64,000 bases of DNA from Floccularia luteovirens (GCA_009739215.1 VSJF01000003.1:2728001-2792000), one strand, 5' to 3'; shown: positions 22,824 to 35,629, numbered from the stretch's first letter. Program-made: numbers and translations. The notes: generated from the sequence alone by a model not told the origin.

Positions 22824-23037
22824 ATGATGTACAAATTGACCAATGCTCTCCTTGCTCTTGCTTTGTTCTCTGCATTCGTTGGTCAAGAAGCATTAGCTAG
22901 TCCTGTCGACAAGCGGTCTCCACAAGCTAATGGCACTCTGGCACCACCCTGTATGTCTCTGTCTCCTTCTTAATTCTAATATTCACTTTTTTTTTTCTAC
23001 AGGTGGCTCTGTGGCCGTAAATTCCAGACCTTTCTAA
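22824..23037 (+). CDS. Small secreted peptide precursor, family copy C
   Basis: Two exons (22824-22950, 127 nt; 23003-23037, 35 nt) give 53 aa. The signal peptide MMYKLTNALLALALFSAFVG is followed by QEALASPVDKR, a classic Kex2 dibasic site. The predicted mature peptide starts SPQANGTLAPPC (Cys split by the intron, T|GT) and ends GSVAVNSRPF, about 22 residues. The start was taken at the first of two adjacent ATGs because that makes exon 1 exactly 127 nt, like copies A and B. GTAAAT after GSVA sits where copy B has its second intron, so a longer spliced form is possible. The family and receptor are unknown. This is the best-defined member. Confidence 0.75.
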
Positions 23038-24061
23038 TAAGTGGAGTGTAATAACCTGACAACTTATACTTATTCTAGGGCTTCTTATTCCGTTGCCCAC
23101 CTCCCCCCTCTGCTGCCGATACCTGAGCTATCGTTTTGTTCCTTGGAAGACGATGGATTTTGGGTGTGTTATTCTTCGGCAGTGATCCCATGTATCAACT
23201 TGCTAAATTCCTTAGTTCTTGTAGCTGACAGAGAAGAATGATTGTCGGATACGGAGATCGTAGATACCACTTAGTGACACTCACTAAACACATTCTTTAC
23301 CTCACAACTTGAACTAGAAAAATTATATTTTAATGTCATTTTCGAAAAGGCTTGGAAGTAAGTTGAAGTGAACATTCATAGGCGGTGTTTATGCGATTGT
23401 TTGATGTTCTGATCAACTTGCTTTACATGTCAATGGAAGTGTGAATCTCTTCCGAGTCTCTTCTAGAGCTGGTGCTAATTAATTGCTGGCGAGTAAATGT
23501 TTAATAGAACAAGGGTAGCTAACGTAATGTTTTTACCTTATCCGGCCTGCCTTGAGCAGATACACAAAAGGTCCCGCCGAAAGCTGGTCACTTGGATCAT
23601 CGATTGTTCAAGAGTGTATCGTTTACTTGATAAGTAACCAAAATCACAATAGTTTTGCAAGAGGTTGATGTGATAAGGGTTGGCGTTCTGCGTACCGGTT
23701 ACCAATAAGTCGACATCTCGAGTTGTAGCATTGGATCGATCTCTTGGCTGATGATAGCCAAGTGGATATCATAATACGTGTAAGGAACTGGAGTGTTTAG
23801 GAAACGTCTGCGCCCTATGAGGTCAATAATAGTCGACTTCCTAACTGGATCATTTACCTGATATAACAAAAGATTAAGAATATACTTTAGGGCATGTGTT
23901 ATAGGCATGGCCTAGGTCATAGGGCATAGTGTCGGTCATAAGCCACAGAGTCATTCAAATAAGGGGCTACCACGTCTGATAGTTGAACAGAAGACTCCCC
24001 ACCCAGGTGTGTGCAATGCTTGTATCCATTCCGGTTTTAATGAACCCAGCCCATCAAGATC
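23038..24061. other. Intergenic region
   Basis: A 1-kb AT-rich spacer between peptide copy C and the F-box gene. The open frames at 23041-23241 (+) and 23699-23908 (-) carry no recognisable motif. I searched it by eye for a fourth PQxNG peptide copy and saw none. Confidence 0.5.
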
Positions 24062-25316
24062 ATGGCAACGACGCAATGCGTGGATATAGGACCTTTCCCG
24101 ATGGAAATAATCGACCTTCTTATGGATGATGTGGCTGAGGTGGGAGGGCAGGCAGCGCTCATTGCTTGTACGCGTGTGTCCCGAAACTTTTACATCTCAT
24201 GCCAGCGCAAAGTCTATCGGAAAGTTTTCATTCAGCATCATCATAACCAAAGCAATCTTGCCAATTTCCATCGTTTGCTTGTTTCATCACCCTACGTCCA
24301 AGATTACGTCCAAGAAATAGACTTTGGATTTCATACAAGTAACGATGATGAGGAAAGCTGTCTCCGATATCAGACGAACTTGGCAACAATTCTCCGTTTG
24401 CTCCCCCGCCTTACTTCTTTGGCACTGAAATTCACCTGTTCAGGACAACTCATGGATTGGTCTAAATTTCCGGAGGATCTTAAATCTGGAATCCTTGCAA
24501 CTTTCGGTCTTCCTACGATGAAGAGTGTGGCTCTTCACGGAATAGAACATTTTCCACAGGATGTCCTCGAGTCATTGGTATGTCATTTGGAACATCTAGA
24601 GCTGAAGGACGTCACACCTGCAGCCTCGACTCCACACAGCAACCGGGTTCGACCGAAATTGGCATCACTAGCCCTGCTTGGAAGAAGCAGTATGAGTGCA
24701 CTCGTGATTGCCCGGACTATCGCCGCTACACACCTACAAACCCTGCGTACGTTAATCATTTCTCCGTCCCGAAAAGACAATCTAGCTGCAGCAGGGTGGT
24801 ACCTTGCAGGATTGGTATCTGCTAACTTGACACATTTTGAATGGAGGCCGGTGCATGACAATTGTGAGGAAAGGCATGTTTTTGCAAGGCCCGAAAAGTT
24901 AATGTGACACCCTCGGCCCTGTTCATCCAGCATTTAGCACCTTCATGGGGCCCCACATTCCGGACTATTTCAGACGATTCCCAAATCTGTCAAGCATCAC
25001 ACTGGAATTTCCTTCTTTGAGCGTAATTGCTATCACAGAAGTCGCCGCATTGCTCATGAGGCTGCGTTCGAAGAATGCTATTCGCACTTTGACTATCCGA
25101 TACGAGTCAGCGTGTGTATCTTTGGGGACATATAATGGCCCTGAGTGGCAATATATTGACAGGATCGTCACTGCGCCGCAGTATGCACTGGAACATTTCG
25201 TATTTGAGCTCTCCAGTAGGAGTGGGGTCTCGGAGGAGATGAGAAGACGTGAAGAGGAGTTGATCGACCGTTATTTACCACTATTGAAGCAGAGAGGCGT
25301 TCTTGGTTATCGTTAG
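24062..25316 (+). pseudogene. F-box-like protein gene with one frame break
   Basis: The N-terminal part starts MATTQCVDIGPFPMEIIDLL and continues IACTRVSRNFYISCQRKVYR, which fits the divergent F-box plus linker found in the very large Agaricomycete F-box families (substrate adaptors of SCF ubiquitin ligases). A weak LRR-like region follows (LPRLTSLALKF; LEHLELKD; LQTLRTLIIS). The frame stops at 24907 (TTAATGTGA), but one base away it continues CDTLGPVHPAFSTFMGPHIP, then DYFRRFPNLSSITLEFPS, to 25316, in the same style. A single extra A or T near 24900-24904 explains this; no splice sites do. It is either a recent pseudogene or a base-call error. Nothing identifies the substrate. Confidence 0.6.
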
Positions 25317-25845
25317 TCGAGTTATAGTTTGATTAAGTATTTTTTTGTAGGATCCGAGTGTATATATTTATAAATCGGTCTAATGTTATACAAAACCTTG
25401 AGATTTCACGCGGTTACAATGTGATTGTTGTGTTACTCTAGAACAAATTCCAAGTGGATCAAGGAAGCTCATGGTGTGATAGCAGTGCTATTTTTCTGTT
25501 GTGTCAAGTTGGGATGAACCAAGGAGCACTGCAAGAGAAGCGAAACACATGGTGCGGGTAATATATCAGTTGATGATGCATCTGCAACACGAGGCTTTGA
25601 CAGGGTTTGATGACCGATTTGGACTTGAGCGTAGAAAGTATGGTAACGAGGGGTGGGTTGTTGGTTTGGAATATAATACAGTATAGTTGTAGACAAGACA
25701 AGACCTTCAAAGGGACAAATGTTGATTGTTGAATAGATTATATATGATCATGTGACCCTACACGTGATACGCGACATAGATGATATAAAGGCGAAATCCA
25801 CTTAAATCTTTGAAATCTTTAAGCGCAGGTCGTCCTTTCTTCGCC

Positions 25846-27093
25846 ATGATCGCTGTCTCGACGCGACACCGCCTTTTCGCTCCTCCGTCGTCTTTCTCCT
25901 CACCGAAAGCAAAGCCTACATGCACAGTATCTCTAGCAAGTGTTTCTCTTTCTGGCGCTCTTTCTCCGGTCCTTGTCCTCCATGACCAGAACGCAAATTC
26001 AGTGCCTTTCCCATCTACTTCTTCTACTCCACCATCTTCTTCCCAGTCCATTCATGCTCTTCTTCGCCCATCTTCAAGTCGAAACCGCGCGCGAATATCA
26101 ACATCTGCTTCTCTATCGCCTCAAACCCGCCGTCGGAAGGTTTCAGCTGGTCCTTCAGCACCTTGTCCTACACCCACGCTCGCTCCTGTTGTATCTGCAC
26201 CTGCACAGCCGGTCACACGAAACCCACGAAAACGACCTCGGCAAAGCTCGCCATCTCCCTCTTTCTCTTTTCGATCAAAAGGCAAGAAACCTACCCTCTC
26301 CGAGCTCAAGTTTCATGCTGGAGTGTATAGATGTTTACTTTTCACACTTGCAAAGTGTAGACATGTATACAGTGAAGAAGATGTGGTACAATGGTACGAT
26401 GGGCTAGGGGAGGAAGAAGGTGCGGTGTTAACGCATGACGCAGAACGCAGGCTGCCTCGCGATTCTGTGCTTGATGCACAAGACTTACTTCTGACGAATC
26501 GTTTGCGCTCCCATCTTCTCCTGCATGGCATTCCATCCACATTGCTCCATGTCAATGCATCTGAGATGCACGCTGATCATCGTTGGCAACCGAAAATATA
26601 TTATGGAACTGAGTCATCCAAGGTATTTGTTGATGGCCAGCCCGCAGCAACAGGAAGTGGCGTTCCGAATGTGGGTCCAGTACCGGATATAGACGCTACC
26701 CACAAAGCACCTATTTTCGAGCAGGTCACTGAATCATCAACGATAAATTCACCACCTGATCCGTTCCAAATGGATGTTGACGTGGACTTTGAGTGTGTAA
26801 CAAGTTTCACACCACGTTCATTACCGAGCCAAGAGCCTTCTTCATCTTCACTATATTCATCAACACGTTCCATGGAGTCATCGCCTCCATCAACTATATC
26901 CCTGTCTCATGCTCATAGCTCGATCCCACCACCAACACTCCCAATTTATACTCCTGTGCAGACTGTGGCTCAGTTATGGCTGCGCCATAACGGAGGTTAT
27001 CCACGTTACGAAAAAAGGTCAAGCGCCAGCGCAAATCTTACGATTAGGAGACCTTCCCCGTTACGTCTACAAATACAGACTGACACGGAGTAA
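25846..27093 (+). CDS. Hypothetical protein, Ser/Pro-rich with conserved-looking central block
   Basis: A single-exon frame of 415 codons. The ATG at 25846 (context TCGCCATGA) is preferred; upstream in-frame sequence lacks ATG. The N-terminal ~150 residues are Ser/Pro/Arg-rich with a basic stretch (TRNPRKRPRQ) suited to nuclear import. A denser block follows (KKPTLSELKFHAGVYRCLLF; EEDVVQWYDGLGEEEGAV; LLLTNRLRSHLLLHGIPSTL), then a long Ser/Thr/Pro tail. I recognise no domain. The codon-complete length and hydrophobic patterning of the central block argue that it is real. A nuclear regulatory role would be a guess. Confidence 0.6.
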   Translation: MIAVSTRHRLFAPPSSFSSPKAKPTCTVSLASVSLSGALSPVLVLHDQNANSVPFPSTSSTPPSSSQSIHALLRPSSSRNRARISTSASLSPQTRRRKVSAGPSAPCPTPTLAPVVSAPAQPVTRNPRKRPRQSSPSPSFSFRSKGKKPTLSELKFHAGVYRCLLFTLAKCRHVYSEEDVVQWYDGLGEEEGAVLTHDAERRLPRDSVLDAQDLLLTNRLRSHLLLHGIPSTLLHVNASEMHADHRWQPKIYYGTESSKVFVDGQPAATGSGVPNVGPVPDIDATHKAPIFEQVTESSTINSPPDPFQMDVDVDFECVTSFTPRSLPSQEPSSSSLYSSTRSMESSPPSTISLSHAHSSIPPPTLPIYTPVQTVAQLWLRHNGGYPRYEKRSSASANLTIRRPSPLRLQIQTDTE

Positions 27094-28290
27094 GGGGTTC
27101 AAAAGTGTCAATCAAAACGACGAATTGTGAGTAGTCGACAAAAATGGGACTGGACAGTTTTTTGGATATGAGCTAGGCTCATTTATGATGCTATGACTTT
27201 TTCACGAATTGTTACGAATTTCTTTGTTTCCTTGAAGGACGCGCGCCTTTGTGCATGCTTGACCCCAGGTTACTATTTCTCATGAAATACTTTTTTCTTT
27301 CGATTCCATCAGTTGGAATATCGCATATGCACACTTTAATGTCAACATCGTCTGTACACATCGCATGGATTAATCGCATTTTCAAAATGTTCACAAAGTT
27401 ATTTTTTTTTGGTTTTGGTTATCCGTCGTATCCAATGTATATTGTTGGCACATGTAGCATATATCATATAGGAGTCATCCTCCACATGACACACAGCCCT
27501 CTACCCAGATCCCCGTTGTTGCCCTGATAATGCATCCAAATCCCTTGCCAGCAAGGGGGAGTACACCCTGCACGGAGAGCCCATGGGTAAACATAATACA
27601 TTGTCTCTAATATCTCTCCGAATCGGCCTGCTGACAGATTATTTCCATTTATCTACCCGTCTAATTCCGAAGAGTCCCCTGGAACAACATGTGGCCCTCA
27701 AACTACTTTTGGGAACCCCCGTTGGATATGTCTCTTGAAATAAAAAGAGCGAGGGCATAATTATGGTGATATATATTGCATTAGGGGGTGTAAGTAAGAA
27801 AAGCAAACCCCCGCGGGATGGTTCATAAGGTTGTACTCAATTGGGTTTGCATTCAACAACCCCTCCCCCCTGGGTTAGTATTCCTATGACAAATTGTAGA
27901 AGAGTATCTTCAAACGTTCCATATTCAATCAGTCGTGCGTTACAGCCACGGATTAAGCCTGATATATAATATCTTAGCGTGGTTCTCACCTGGGGGAGTG
28001 AGGGAGAGGTATGCAAAGAAAACACCTACATGATCCGAGGTTGTGCGATAGACACATGGAAGAAAAGAAACGCCGTGTGTCACTAAACCTTGCGGTTTGA
28101 TGCGAGATGATCATTTGAATGATTTTGACAAGACGTTTGTCAAAGATATCGATAGTGTGCACACGAGCTTTGCTTGTTTTGTTTCATAAATGTGTCTGGA
28201 ACTGATCTGACCTGATTTCTTAGAGGTTTTACATATATCTCCATAATTATTTTCAAAACCCTGAATACAAATAACAATTAAAAGGTAAAT
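27094..28290. other. Intergenic region
   Basis: A 1.2-kb tail-to-tail spacer between the hypothetical gene (plus) and the first 7TM gene (minus). I see no conserved frame, RNA gene or transposon end. Confidence 0.5.
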
Positions 28291-30066
28291 TCATAGATGT
28301 CGCGCAAATTCCTGTATCTCTTCCTTTTGATACGAGTTTTCAGCAGTCTTTGTATCGAAAGCCAGTCTTGTGTTGAATGTTTCTGTTGCGTTCTTTGTGC
28401 TTGAATTCTCTGTTTCCGAATTACCAAGTTCAACGTTGATAGTGCCTCCAGGATTCATAGAGCCCGAGAATACCATGTCAGCCTGGGTCCTACCATGGGT
28501 GGCAAAGTCGAGGTTAAGCGTGCCGTCTTGGAACTGGTTGGTAGTTCGTTTACGATGTTTATAATATAGTTGTTGAATTGCACTTATAAAGGCCTAGAAT
28601 GATGTTTAACACTATGTCAAATTGGAATCTTTGTTTTTGTGGAACTCACTGGGTCTGCTGCAGCCAGTATTCCATAGCCAAGCGTTCGTACACCATACAT
28701 GATCAGGTCTACAATAGATGTCAGATGTCAGCTGGTCAACAAAGCTCTCAGATTACAAAATTTCGCACCGAGCACGAGTAGTCGGAAATCCTGGATTACG
28801 ATATTCAGATGTATATCATTAAGATAAGAGAAAGAAGGACTGACCATTTGAGTATTTAGCCCTACTATAGTTGTATTGAGATCCAAAGCGACAGTTGTGT
28901 AATTGACGATGAGAGAAACAATGGGATACAATACTAAAAGGGATAAGCAACAGTTCTACAATTCCAAAAAGGGACCAACCAATTCGCAAGATAACTTTTC
29001 TATATCGATAATCCATCCTAACCATTGTCGAAGGGCTGGATTGTGTAAAGTCTATTGACTGCTCAATTGCATTGGTCGCATTACTATGTACAGTTGGATC
29101 TTGTGGGCGGACATTGACCATGAGATTGGTAGTTTTCTGTATATGGGGTTTCAATAAATCATCAAGATGGTCGCGGATCAAAGTTTAGTGTACCTGATAG
29201 TTGTATAGCCATATAAGGACCACAAAAGAGCAAATAGTCTCGATCGTTGCAGCTAAGGAGATCCAAAATGATTGGGTACCTATGATCCAGCGGAGGCGGA
29301 TCTTATCATCGGCATTATCATACCAACAGGTTGCTGATTCCTCATCCCAACTGGGAGGTATTAGACGACTTATACGAGAAATACTCATTGGAATATACGC
29401 ACCCAAACTGATGCAGACCAAATGTAGGAACATTGAGCAATATACTGAGCAACGTGGTGCCAATATAGTAGTACTTTTCCATCTTTTTCCCGTTCACACG
29501 ATGGACTAAGACAAGTCTTGCGAAGAAGTGAGTTATAGTCGACAGAGAAAATCATATAATACGTACTGTAGGTTGATAGCAATGCATGTCGTGAAGAACG
29601 TTGAGAAGCTCAACGTAAACTTTGCAGCTTAAATTTGAGCCCTCAGTGAAAAGCGAATAGTCACGTGTACATACATTGACAAAGAATGCTCCGACCCCAC
29701 AACCTCCGCCCGGACTTGTCGGTGTAGCAGCGTAGGCAATCCCAAAGAAGACGCTATGATGCGAAACCAGGTTCATCATCGAGGACTTACAATTATAGGA
29801 ATTTCCACCTACTTGAACACCAAAGTAAGAACAAGCAGACGAAAACTAACACGGTCCATCTCCTTCCGACTACTTGGGAAGCATGCTGCTATACCGTAGG
29901 CAACTAGGACAAGGAAGCAAATACATGTTCCTGGTATTGTACAGGCAAACGCCAAGACGCCACTGGTGATACCATAAGTCTACAACACACTGATACAATA
30001 AATGACTTACGCAAAATTTATCTGCGCATCGGTGATTGAGAAGGTATCGCTTGCAGAGTCCGACAT
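28291..30066 (-). CDS. 7TM receptor-like protein, array copy 1 (intact)
   Basis: All exons join in frame across about ten short introns to give roughly 480 aa. It begins MSDSASDTFSITDAQINFA. TM1 is VLAFACTIPGTCICFLVLVA, then DRVSFRLLV. The TM2 loop has GIAYAATPTSPGGGC; TM3 is in FTLSFSTFFTTCIAINLQLV, followed by VHRVNGKKMEKYYYIG. TM4 and the second extracellular loop (EESATCWYDN) come next, then TM5 (SFWISLAATIETICSFVVLI), TM6 (LYPIVSLIVNYTTVALDL) and TM7 (YGVRTLGYGILAAADPAF), with a ~100-residue cytoplasmic tail ending EFARHL. Cys residues at the top of TM3 and in loop 2 could form the usual GPCR disulfide. I recognise the Agaricomycete GPCR-like family (cAMP-receptor/family-2-like profile). 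It is unlike STE3. The ligand is unknown. Confidence 0.82.
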
Positions 30067-31352
30067 GGCTTCCAGCAGGTGTGAAATTCAGAACAAGAAC
30101 TTATGTATCACCAGGAAATAGGGATTAGGTAAAAACTTGCGGTATCTATCATTCAAGTCTAAATCATGGCAGATAAGCATGATAACTAGACAGAGTTATA
30201 TCCGGAGAGCGCTGATTACAAGGAGGTTATGTGGTTGGTGGTGTGTTTCACGTGGGGAAAATGACCAGTATTGGTTATGTCCCAGGCGAAGGGCAAGGAA
30301 AAACGCATAAATATAGCTTCCAGGCGCCTCTGGAGAACGTAAGTTCTTCTAGTTGTGATTGACAATGTATTGATGATCTGCCAATGTGCACTGCTGCGGT
30401 GTCAATCATTTTTTTAATCGACATCAATCATTCGCAAACATCCGCGAATTTCAAATGTTGTTTGCTTCTGACATGTTTGCCGACTTCCTTGAAAGCGCCT
30501 AGGATAATTTAACGAGATGATCCTGTAATTGTTGATCAGTAAAAAGGACAATCACCAGTAGTATGGATGTTCCGCTTCCATTTAGACATACCAACATGGT
30601 AAAACAATTGACCAACATGGCGTTACACTTGGGATTACGCATCGTTCCATTGTACATCAGCACATCACTCTCTCAAGCAACCTGTCAAAGAAGTCCAGCC
30701 GCATAAGAATAGAACAAAAGGCTTTTAAAACATTCCTGTTCCACGGCGAGAATAGTTTTTCTCCCCTGATACGATGGCGCCGAAGTATTTCACTGTTGTG
30801 TTCTTGACTGTTCCATATTGGAGCCTGGAGGACAGGGCCTGTAACCGCATGACCACTACTTTCAAACACTGCACACGTGTGATATACATGGTCTAAAATT
30901 TTCTCACGAAGTCAGTCATGGCACTCATTCCAACCTCCAATGTGTTGTTCGTAACGAGCAACACTGCGTGAAGCCATTCCCTTGCATTGCGATTGGTAGC
31001 AAATGTTCGAAACCTGGGCTAGAGGCTTGTGTAGATTAATGGAAATTCCATGCAGAAGGTTTACCGTGTTACCCCACTTTAACTGCCAATCATTTTATGG
31101 GACTTCTATGTCAATGACCAACCACGGCTGATTGAACCAGCAATTACTGTAGGTCTGTTATAGACTCTTAATCCCACCTGGGGCACTCTCCCGGGTCGGG
31201 ATTACCATATTATTCCGAGGCCATATTCCCGCATCCCGTCCAGTCCCGGATGTTGTTGAGATAAGAAGTTATATATCAGACACTAGATTGTACTTGTCGT
31301 AGGCAATTAACATCGCTTCTATAAAACACCGCACTTTGGTGGGGTAGACAAG
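30067..31352. other. Intergenic region
   Basis: A 1.3-kb spacer between 7TM copies 1 and 2. The short minus frame at 30657-30869 has no family match that I recognise. A C/G-rich stretch near 31170-31255 repeats CCCGGGTCGGGA-like words but has no clear function. Confidence 0.45.
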
Positions 31353-33105
31353 TCATAGCTGTCTTGTCAAGCTCTGGATTTCTTCTTTAAATTGTGGCGC
31401 AATGCTGCTTTCAACTGGCACATGGTACACATTTATAGTTGCGTTGTGAACATCTTGTGCGTCCTCTAGGTTTTCAATCTGACCCGGATTTTTCGATATT
31501 ATGTTTATTGTGCATTCGGGGGTGTCAACAGCTTGTGAGAGGGTATTATCAGCGACAAAGCTTCTCGGTGCAAATACTGGCCCAGTCGCAGTTGTTCGCC
31601 TTGTATATTCCGGACCGGCAAGTTGGCGGACAGCATTGACGAAAGCCTGATATGGTGGTGGTAAATCAGCAAAGACCGTGGCCCGAGGTTTTTATTTAAG
31701 CTATACCTACTGGATCTGCAACGGCTAAGAATCCGTACGCGATGGTACGCGCACCATATATGGCCAGATCTATCATACTTTCATAGGCAGGACCGTGTAG
31801 TCAGGTCAAGATTGCGACATACCCAACAAAAGAATACGTAAGTCCTATGTAAACGTTAAAAAGTTATACAACACATTATGCTTTTGAATATAACCTTGTT
31901 TGAGTGTACCCCCACAATCGCCGTAGTAAGGTCTAAACCAACCGTTGTTCAATTGAACATAAGAGATACGATTGGATACAGCACTATATAAATATTCAGT
32001 AACGTGGGTAACGAAAATCAAAAAGAATCTTTGACTAGAGCGGCATTTATGAATTGCGAATCATCAGTGGATGCGATCATAGTGTTGCCTGCCTGCACGT
32101 TTATATTTGGGTTATAGTTGCAACTGATCGATTTCTGTAATGAGAGATGAAAATTTTTTCCAGTGAAATGTTATTCTTATGTACCTGATACCTGTAAAGC
32201 CACACGAGAACGACGCAAGAGCACATCATCTCTACAGTTTGCACATAAGATCATTGCCAGTCCCTGAGTTCCGACCATCCAATCTAGGTGAGCCTTTCTA
32301 CGGGGATTACCACACCAACATATTTTCAAGTCACTATCCCAACTGCGCCACGTTGGTCATTCGCGTAGAATGTAAAGTATCGATATGTTACTAACCCATA
32401 TTGATGTAGGACTACGGTGGGAATATTGTGAGCCAAGCTGAGCAGCGTTGTACCAATGATATAGTACTTCTCCATCCATTTACCATTTATGCCATGGACT
32501 AAGACCAATCTAGACGGACAGGAAGTGTGAGTGATAGACGGTGAGGCATTAAATTCGACATTACTGCAGATTGATGGCAATACATGTAGTAAAGAGGGTC
32601 GAAAAACTCACAGTGAGCTATAAGTAGTTATGGTGACAAGAACCAATTAGCGACAATTGCTCAGAGGTTTTCTAGAAACTTACATTAACCGCAAAGCCCT
32701 AATTTCGCACGCCAAACCAGGTTTTGTTTGAGTGTTAGTGTAGGCGATGCCATACAAGACACTGCATTTTATGAATATAAGCACGATTTTATGAATCCAA
32801 GCACGACGCCAAGATCCATACGTACTTACTGGAGTATTAATGTATAGACAAGTAGACGAAAGCTGACCCTGTCTAGTTATTTTCTGCTTCTCGGGAAGTA
32901 CGCCACTACACCACAAGAGACTAGAACCAAGCAGCAGATACAAGTTCCGGGGATGGTGCAGGCAAGCACCACAACACCACTGCAACATCAAAAGTCAGCA
33001 TTGATAGGGAGGTAATATAGGGTAAGAGGAAAATGAACAGAACACTCACCCAAATTGACTTTGAGCAGATGTGACTGCGGAAGCACCATCGCCAGAGTTT
33101 GGCAT
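31353..33105 (-). pseudogene. 7TM receptor-like gene, array copy 2 (broken)
   Basis: Every exon of the family can be traced, from MPNSGDGASAVTSAQSQFG to the tail ending EEIQSLTRQL at 31353, but lesions are present. There is a stop codon (AAA TAA CTA GAC) just before the conserved DRVSFRLLV. There is a frame break in the exon coding GIAYTNTQTKPGLACEI. An extra A breaks the frame before the TM5 pattern EMMCSCVVLVWLYRYQ. A stop (AAT TGA ACA) sits in the TM6 exon. The early exons closely match the fragment at 35779-36384. It is a dead member of the array as given. Confidence 0.8.
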
Positions 33106-33502
33106 ACTGCTCCTGTCAAATTAAGGTGGGGTGCAACATACACTATATGTCGACCGATACACTAGTTGATACACTCACAAGCCTTCTCACGTAGGACTGT
33201 ACGCGGGGATACATCCCGTGAGGCCACCACTTTCTAGACTAAAACTTGGGAGTACTTATTTTAAGCTGCCCTCCGACTCCATGGGAACCCAAGATATGAG
33301 TTCTAGCAGCTATGATATCGGGCTAAGCCGCTTATGACGAGATTTTTGTTCCTCCTTCACATATGTGAAGGTCAAGGAAAGATCCGAGGTACATGATTTT
33401 ATCAATACAGCCATGGAAATCTGAACGTTTGACCTCTCAAAATAATTATTTGGTATGTAAATGTTGGGTAAAATATGATAGCGCTGATAAGTGAATACCT
33501 CC

Positions 33503-35220
33503 TCAAAGCTGCCGGGTGAAACACTGGATTTCTTCAATTTGAATTTGTGAGCTCGGATTTTCTGTACGATCAGCCAGGGAGATGGAACCTGTATTGGTGT
33601 CACCCGCCAAGTTTCTTCCCATTCCCTCCATTTTTCCTGCATCCTTCCGCTCCAGATTTGTAGCATGCATTGTAGTATGTGAACAAGCCGTATCTGTGGC
33701 GAGAGTTGCAGGAGCAAAATTCAACCTAGTCGCACACCGCTCCGTATGGTGTGGGAGGAAAAGTTGACGAACAGCTTTGACAAATGCCTGAAATGAATGA
33801 GTTTGGAGGATATATAGAAATCTTAAGTTGCACAAACCGGATCAGCTGCAGCCAGTATTCCATATGACAGTGTGCGAACTCCATAGATACAAAGGTCTGG
33901 AATAATGTTAGCTGGATTTTGGCGGTCATATCAACACTCCCACCAATAATAAGAATACGGAAGTCCTAGTGAGTGATATTTTAGCATCACCTGCAAAATG
34001 ATGGCTTGGAAGAACAAATAGCTACCGCTCTGGTATGTAGTCCCGCCATAATAGCGTCAAGGTCTAAGCCTACAGTTGTGCAGTTGAGGATGAGAGATAC
34101 GACTGGATACATGACTAGGAGGTATGTTAGTAGAATGGCATGCGTAATATCATGAGAGGAAGAGTAACCAATTCGTATAATGATCTGTCTATATTTGGCA
34201 TCCATCCTAACGAGTGTGCGTGGGTCGCTAAGTGGATTTCGTATAGTTTCACCAGGCTGGGCCGCATAATTAACACGGCTCAAATGGTTGATACGCTTCT
34301 ATTCGCATAAGCTGTTGTCAATAATGAATTGTAAGTCAAATGAATACTAAACTTACTTTGTAATTGTATAACCACACAAGAACTATGAATGAGGAAATGC
34401 ATTCGATAGTCGCAGCCAGGGCAATTGGAAAGGATAAGCTTGCGATTATCCAAGGGAGTTGAGCCCTTGGGTCAGAACCGGCGAACCAGCATGTCAGCTG
34501 GTTTTTATCCCAGCTGAAGTAAGTTAGATAGCTGTGAAATGACATTACGACTGTTCCTCACCCGAAGTGATGTAAAGCAGCGGTGGGTATGTTGAGAGCC
34601 ATACTGAGTAATATTGTGCCGCTAACATAATATTTCTCCATCCGTTTACCATTCAGACCATGAACCAAGACAAATCTAGTGGGAACAATGAGTAGAAACT
34701 TCCTGCAAACATAATTGAGACTTACTGTAAATTTATTGCAATACACGTGGTGAAGAAAGTTGAGAGAGTCAGAGCAATCTGTGATGTTATTATGAAAAGA
34801 GTGAACTCAGGATAGTGGATGCTCCGTTACATACGTTGACTACAAAAGCTTCAACTTGACAACCTACGCTAGGTTTTTCGGGGTTACTGAGATAGGCAAT
34901 GCCATACACAATACTGCGTTTTTGAGTTCTAATTTTGAGTCAAACCAGATTTTACTTACTTGGATATCAAAGCGTAATTGAGAAGACGAAAACTAACACG
35001 ATCCAACTCTTTTTTACTCCTTGCGAAGCATGCTACGATGCCACAGATCATAAGAACTAGAAAGCAAATGCAGATGCCGAGAATAGAAGGGGCTAATACT
35101 ATAAGGCGACTTTGAGCATACAATGCATCAGTCATGCGAAAAAAGCAGTCAGAGGTTTGAACCTTACATGTGGTTGTAATCGGCATATGTGGGTGTAAAG
35201 GAATCATTGGCGACAACCAT
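33503..35220 (-). CDS. 7TM receptor-like protein, array copy 3 (intact)
   Basis: The exons join in frame from MVVANDSFTPTYADYNHM to the C-terminus EIQCFTRQL. Family landmarks: TM1 IVLAPSILGICICFLVLMIC, ELDRVSFRLLNYALI, GIAYLSNPEKPSVGC, STFFTTCIAINLQFVLVHGL, NGKRMEKYYVSGTILLSM, NQLTCWFAGSDPRAQL, IECISSFIVLVWLYNY, MYPVVSLILNCTTVGLDL and YGVRTLSYGILAAADPAFVK. An in-frame ATG six bases upstream (35226) is possible; 35220 was chosen by alignment with copy 5. It is closest to copy 5, its duplicate (over most of its length), and more distant from copy 1. The ligand and coupling partner are unknown; a plasma-membrane location is expected. Confidence 0.8.
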
Positions 35221-35629
35221 GGTCATGATGCCAGTCTCGCAAGACTTGGTATTAAAAGCATTGGGAAGGCCGTGTCGAGCATTGTGGCTAGCTTGAATAT
35301 GGGTCTAAGGTCGAGTGATCGAAAAGAAGCGTGTTGTACTTCGTCTAATCAATCAATCATCTACGAATGCTATAATTCCACCTCCTCTCCATTGTCTTCG
35401 GACTGCGAGCAACTAGGCAATAGCATAATGATATCCAGGACTATGAGTCGCGAATGTTATGGATAATGTTAGATTTGAAATTTAAGACCGAAAGTTCACA
35501 ACGTGAAAGTAATGCAATGGTTTTATTATAAGCAAATTGCTTCTGGAGCTAGTAGGTGTTGACATGTATCATGGAGGTGATATTTGCTTCTAGATAAAAA
35601 GTCCAATATAAATATCCCGCTGTACCTGT

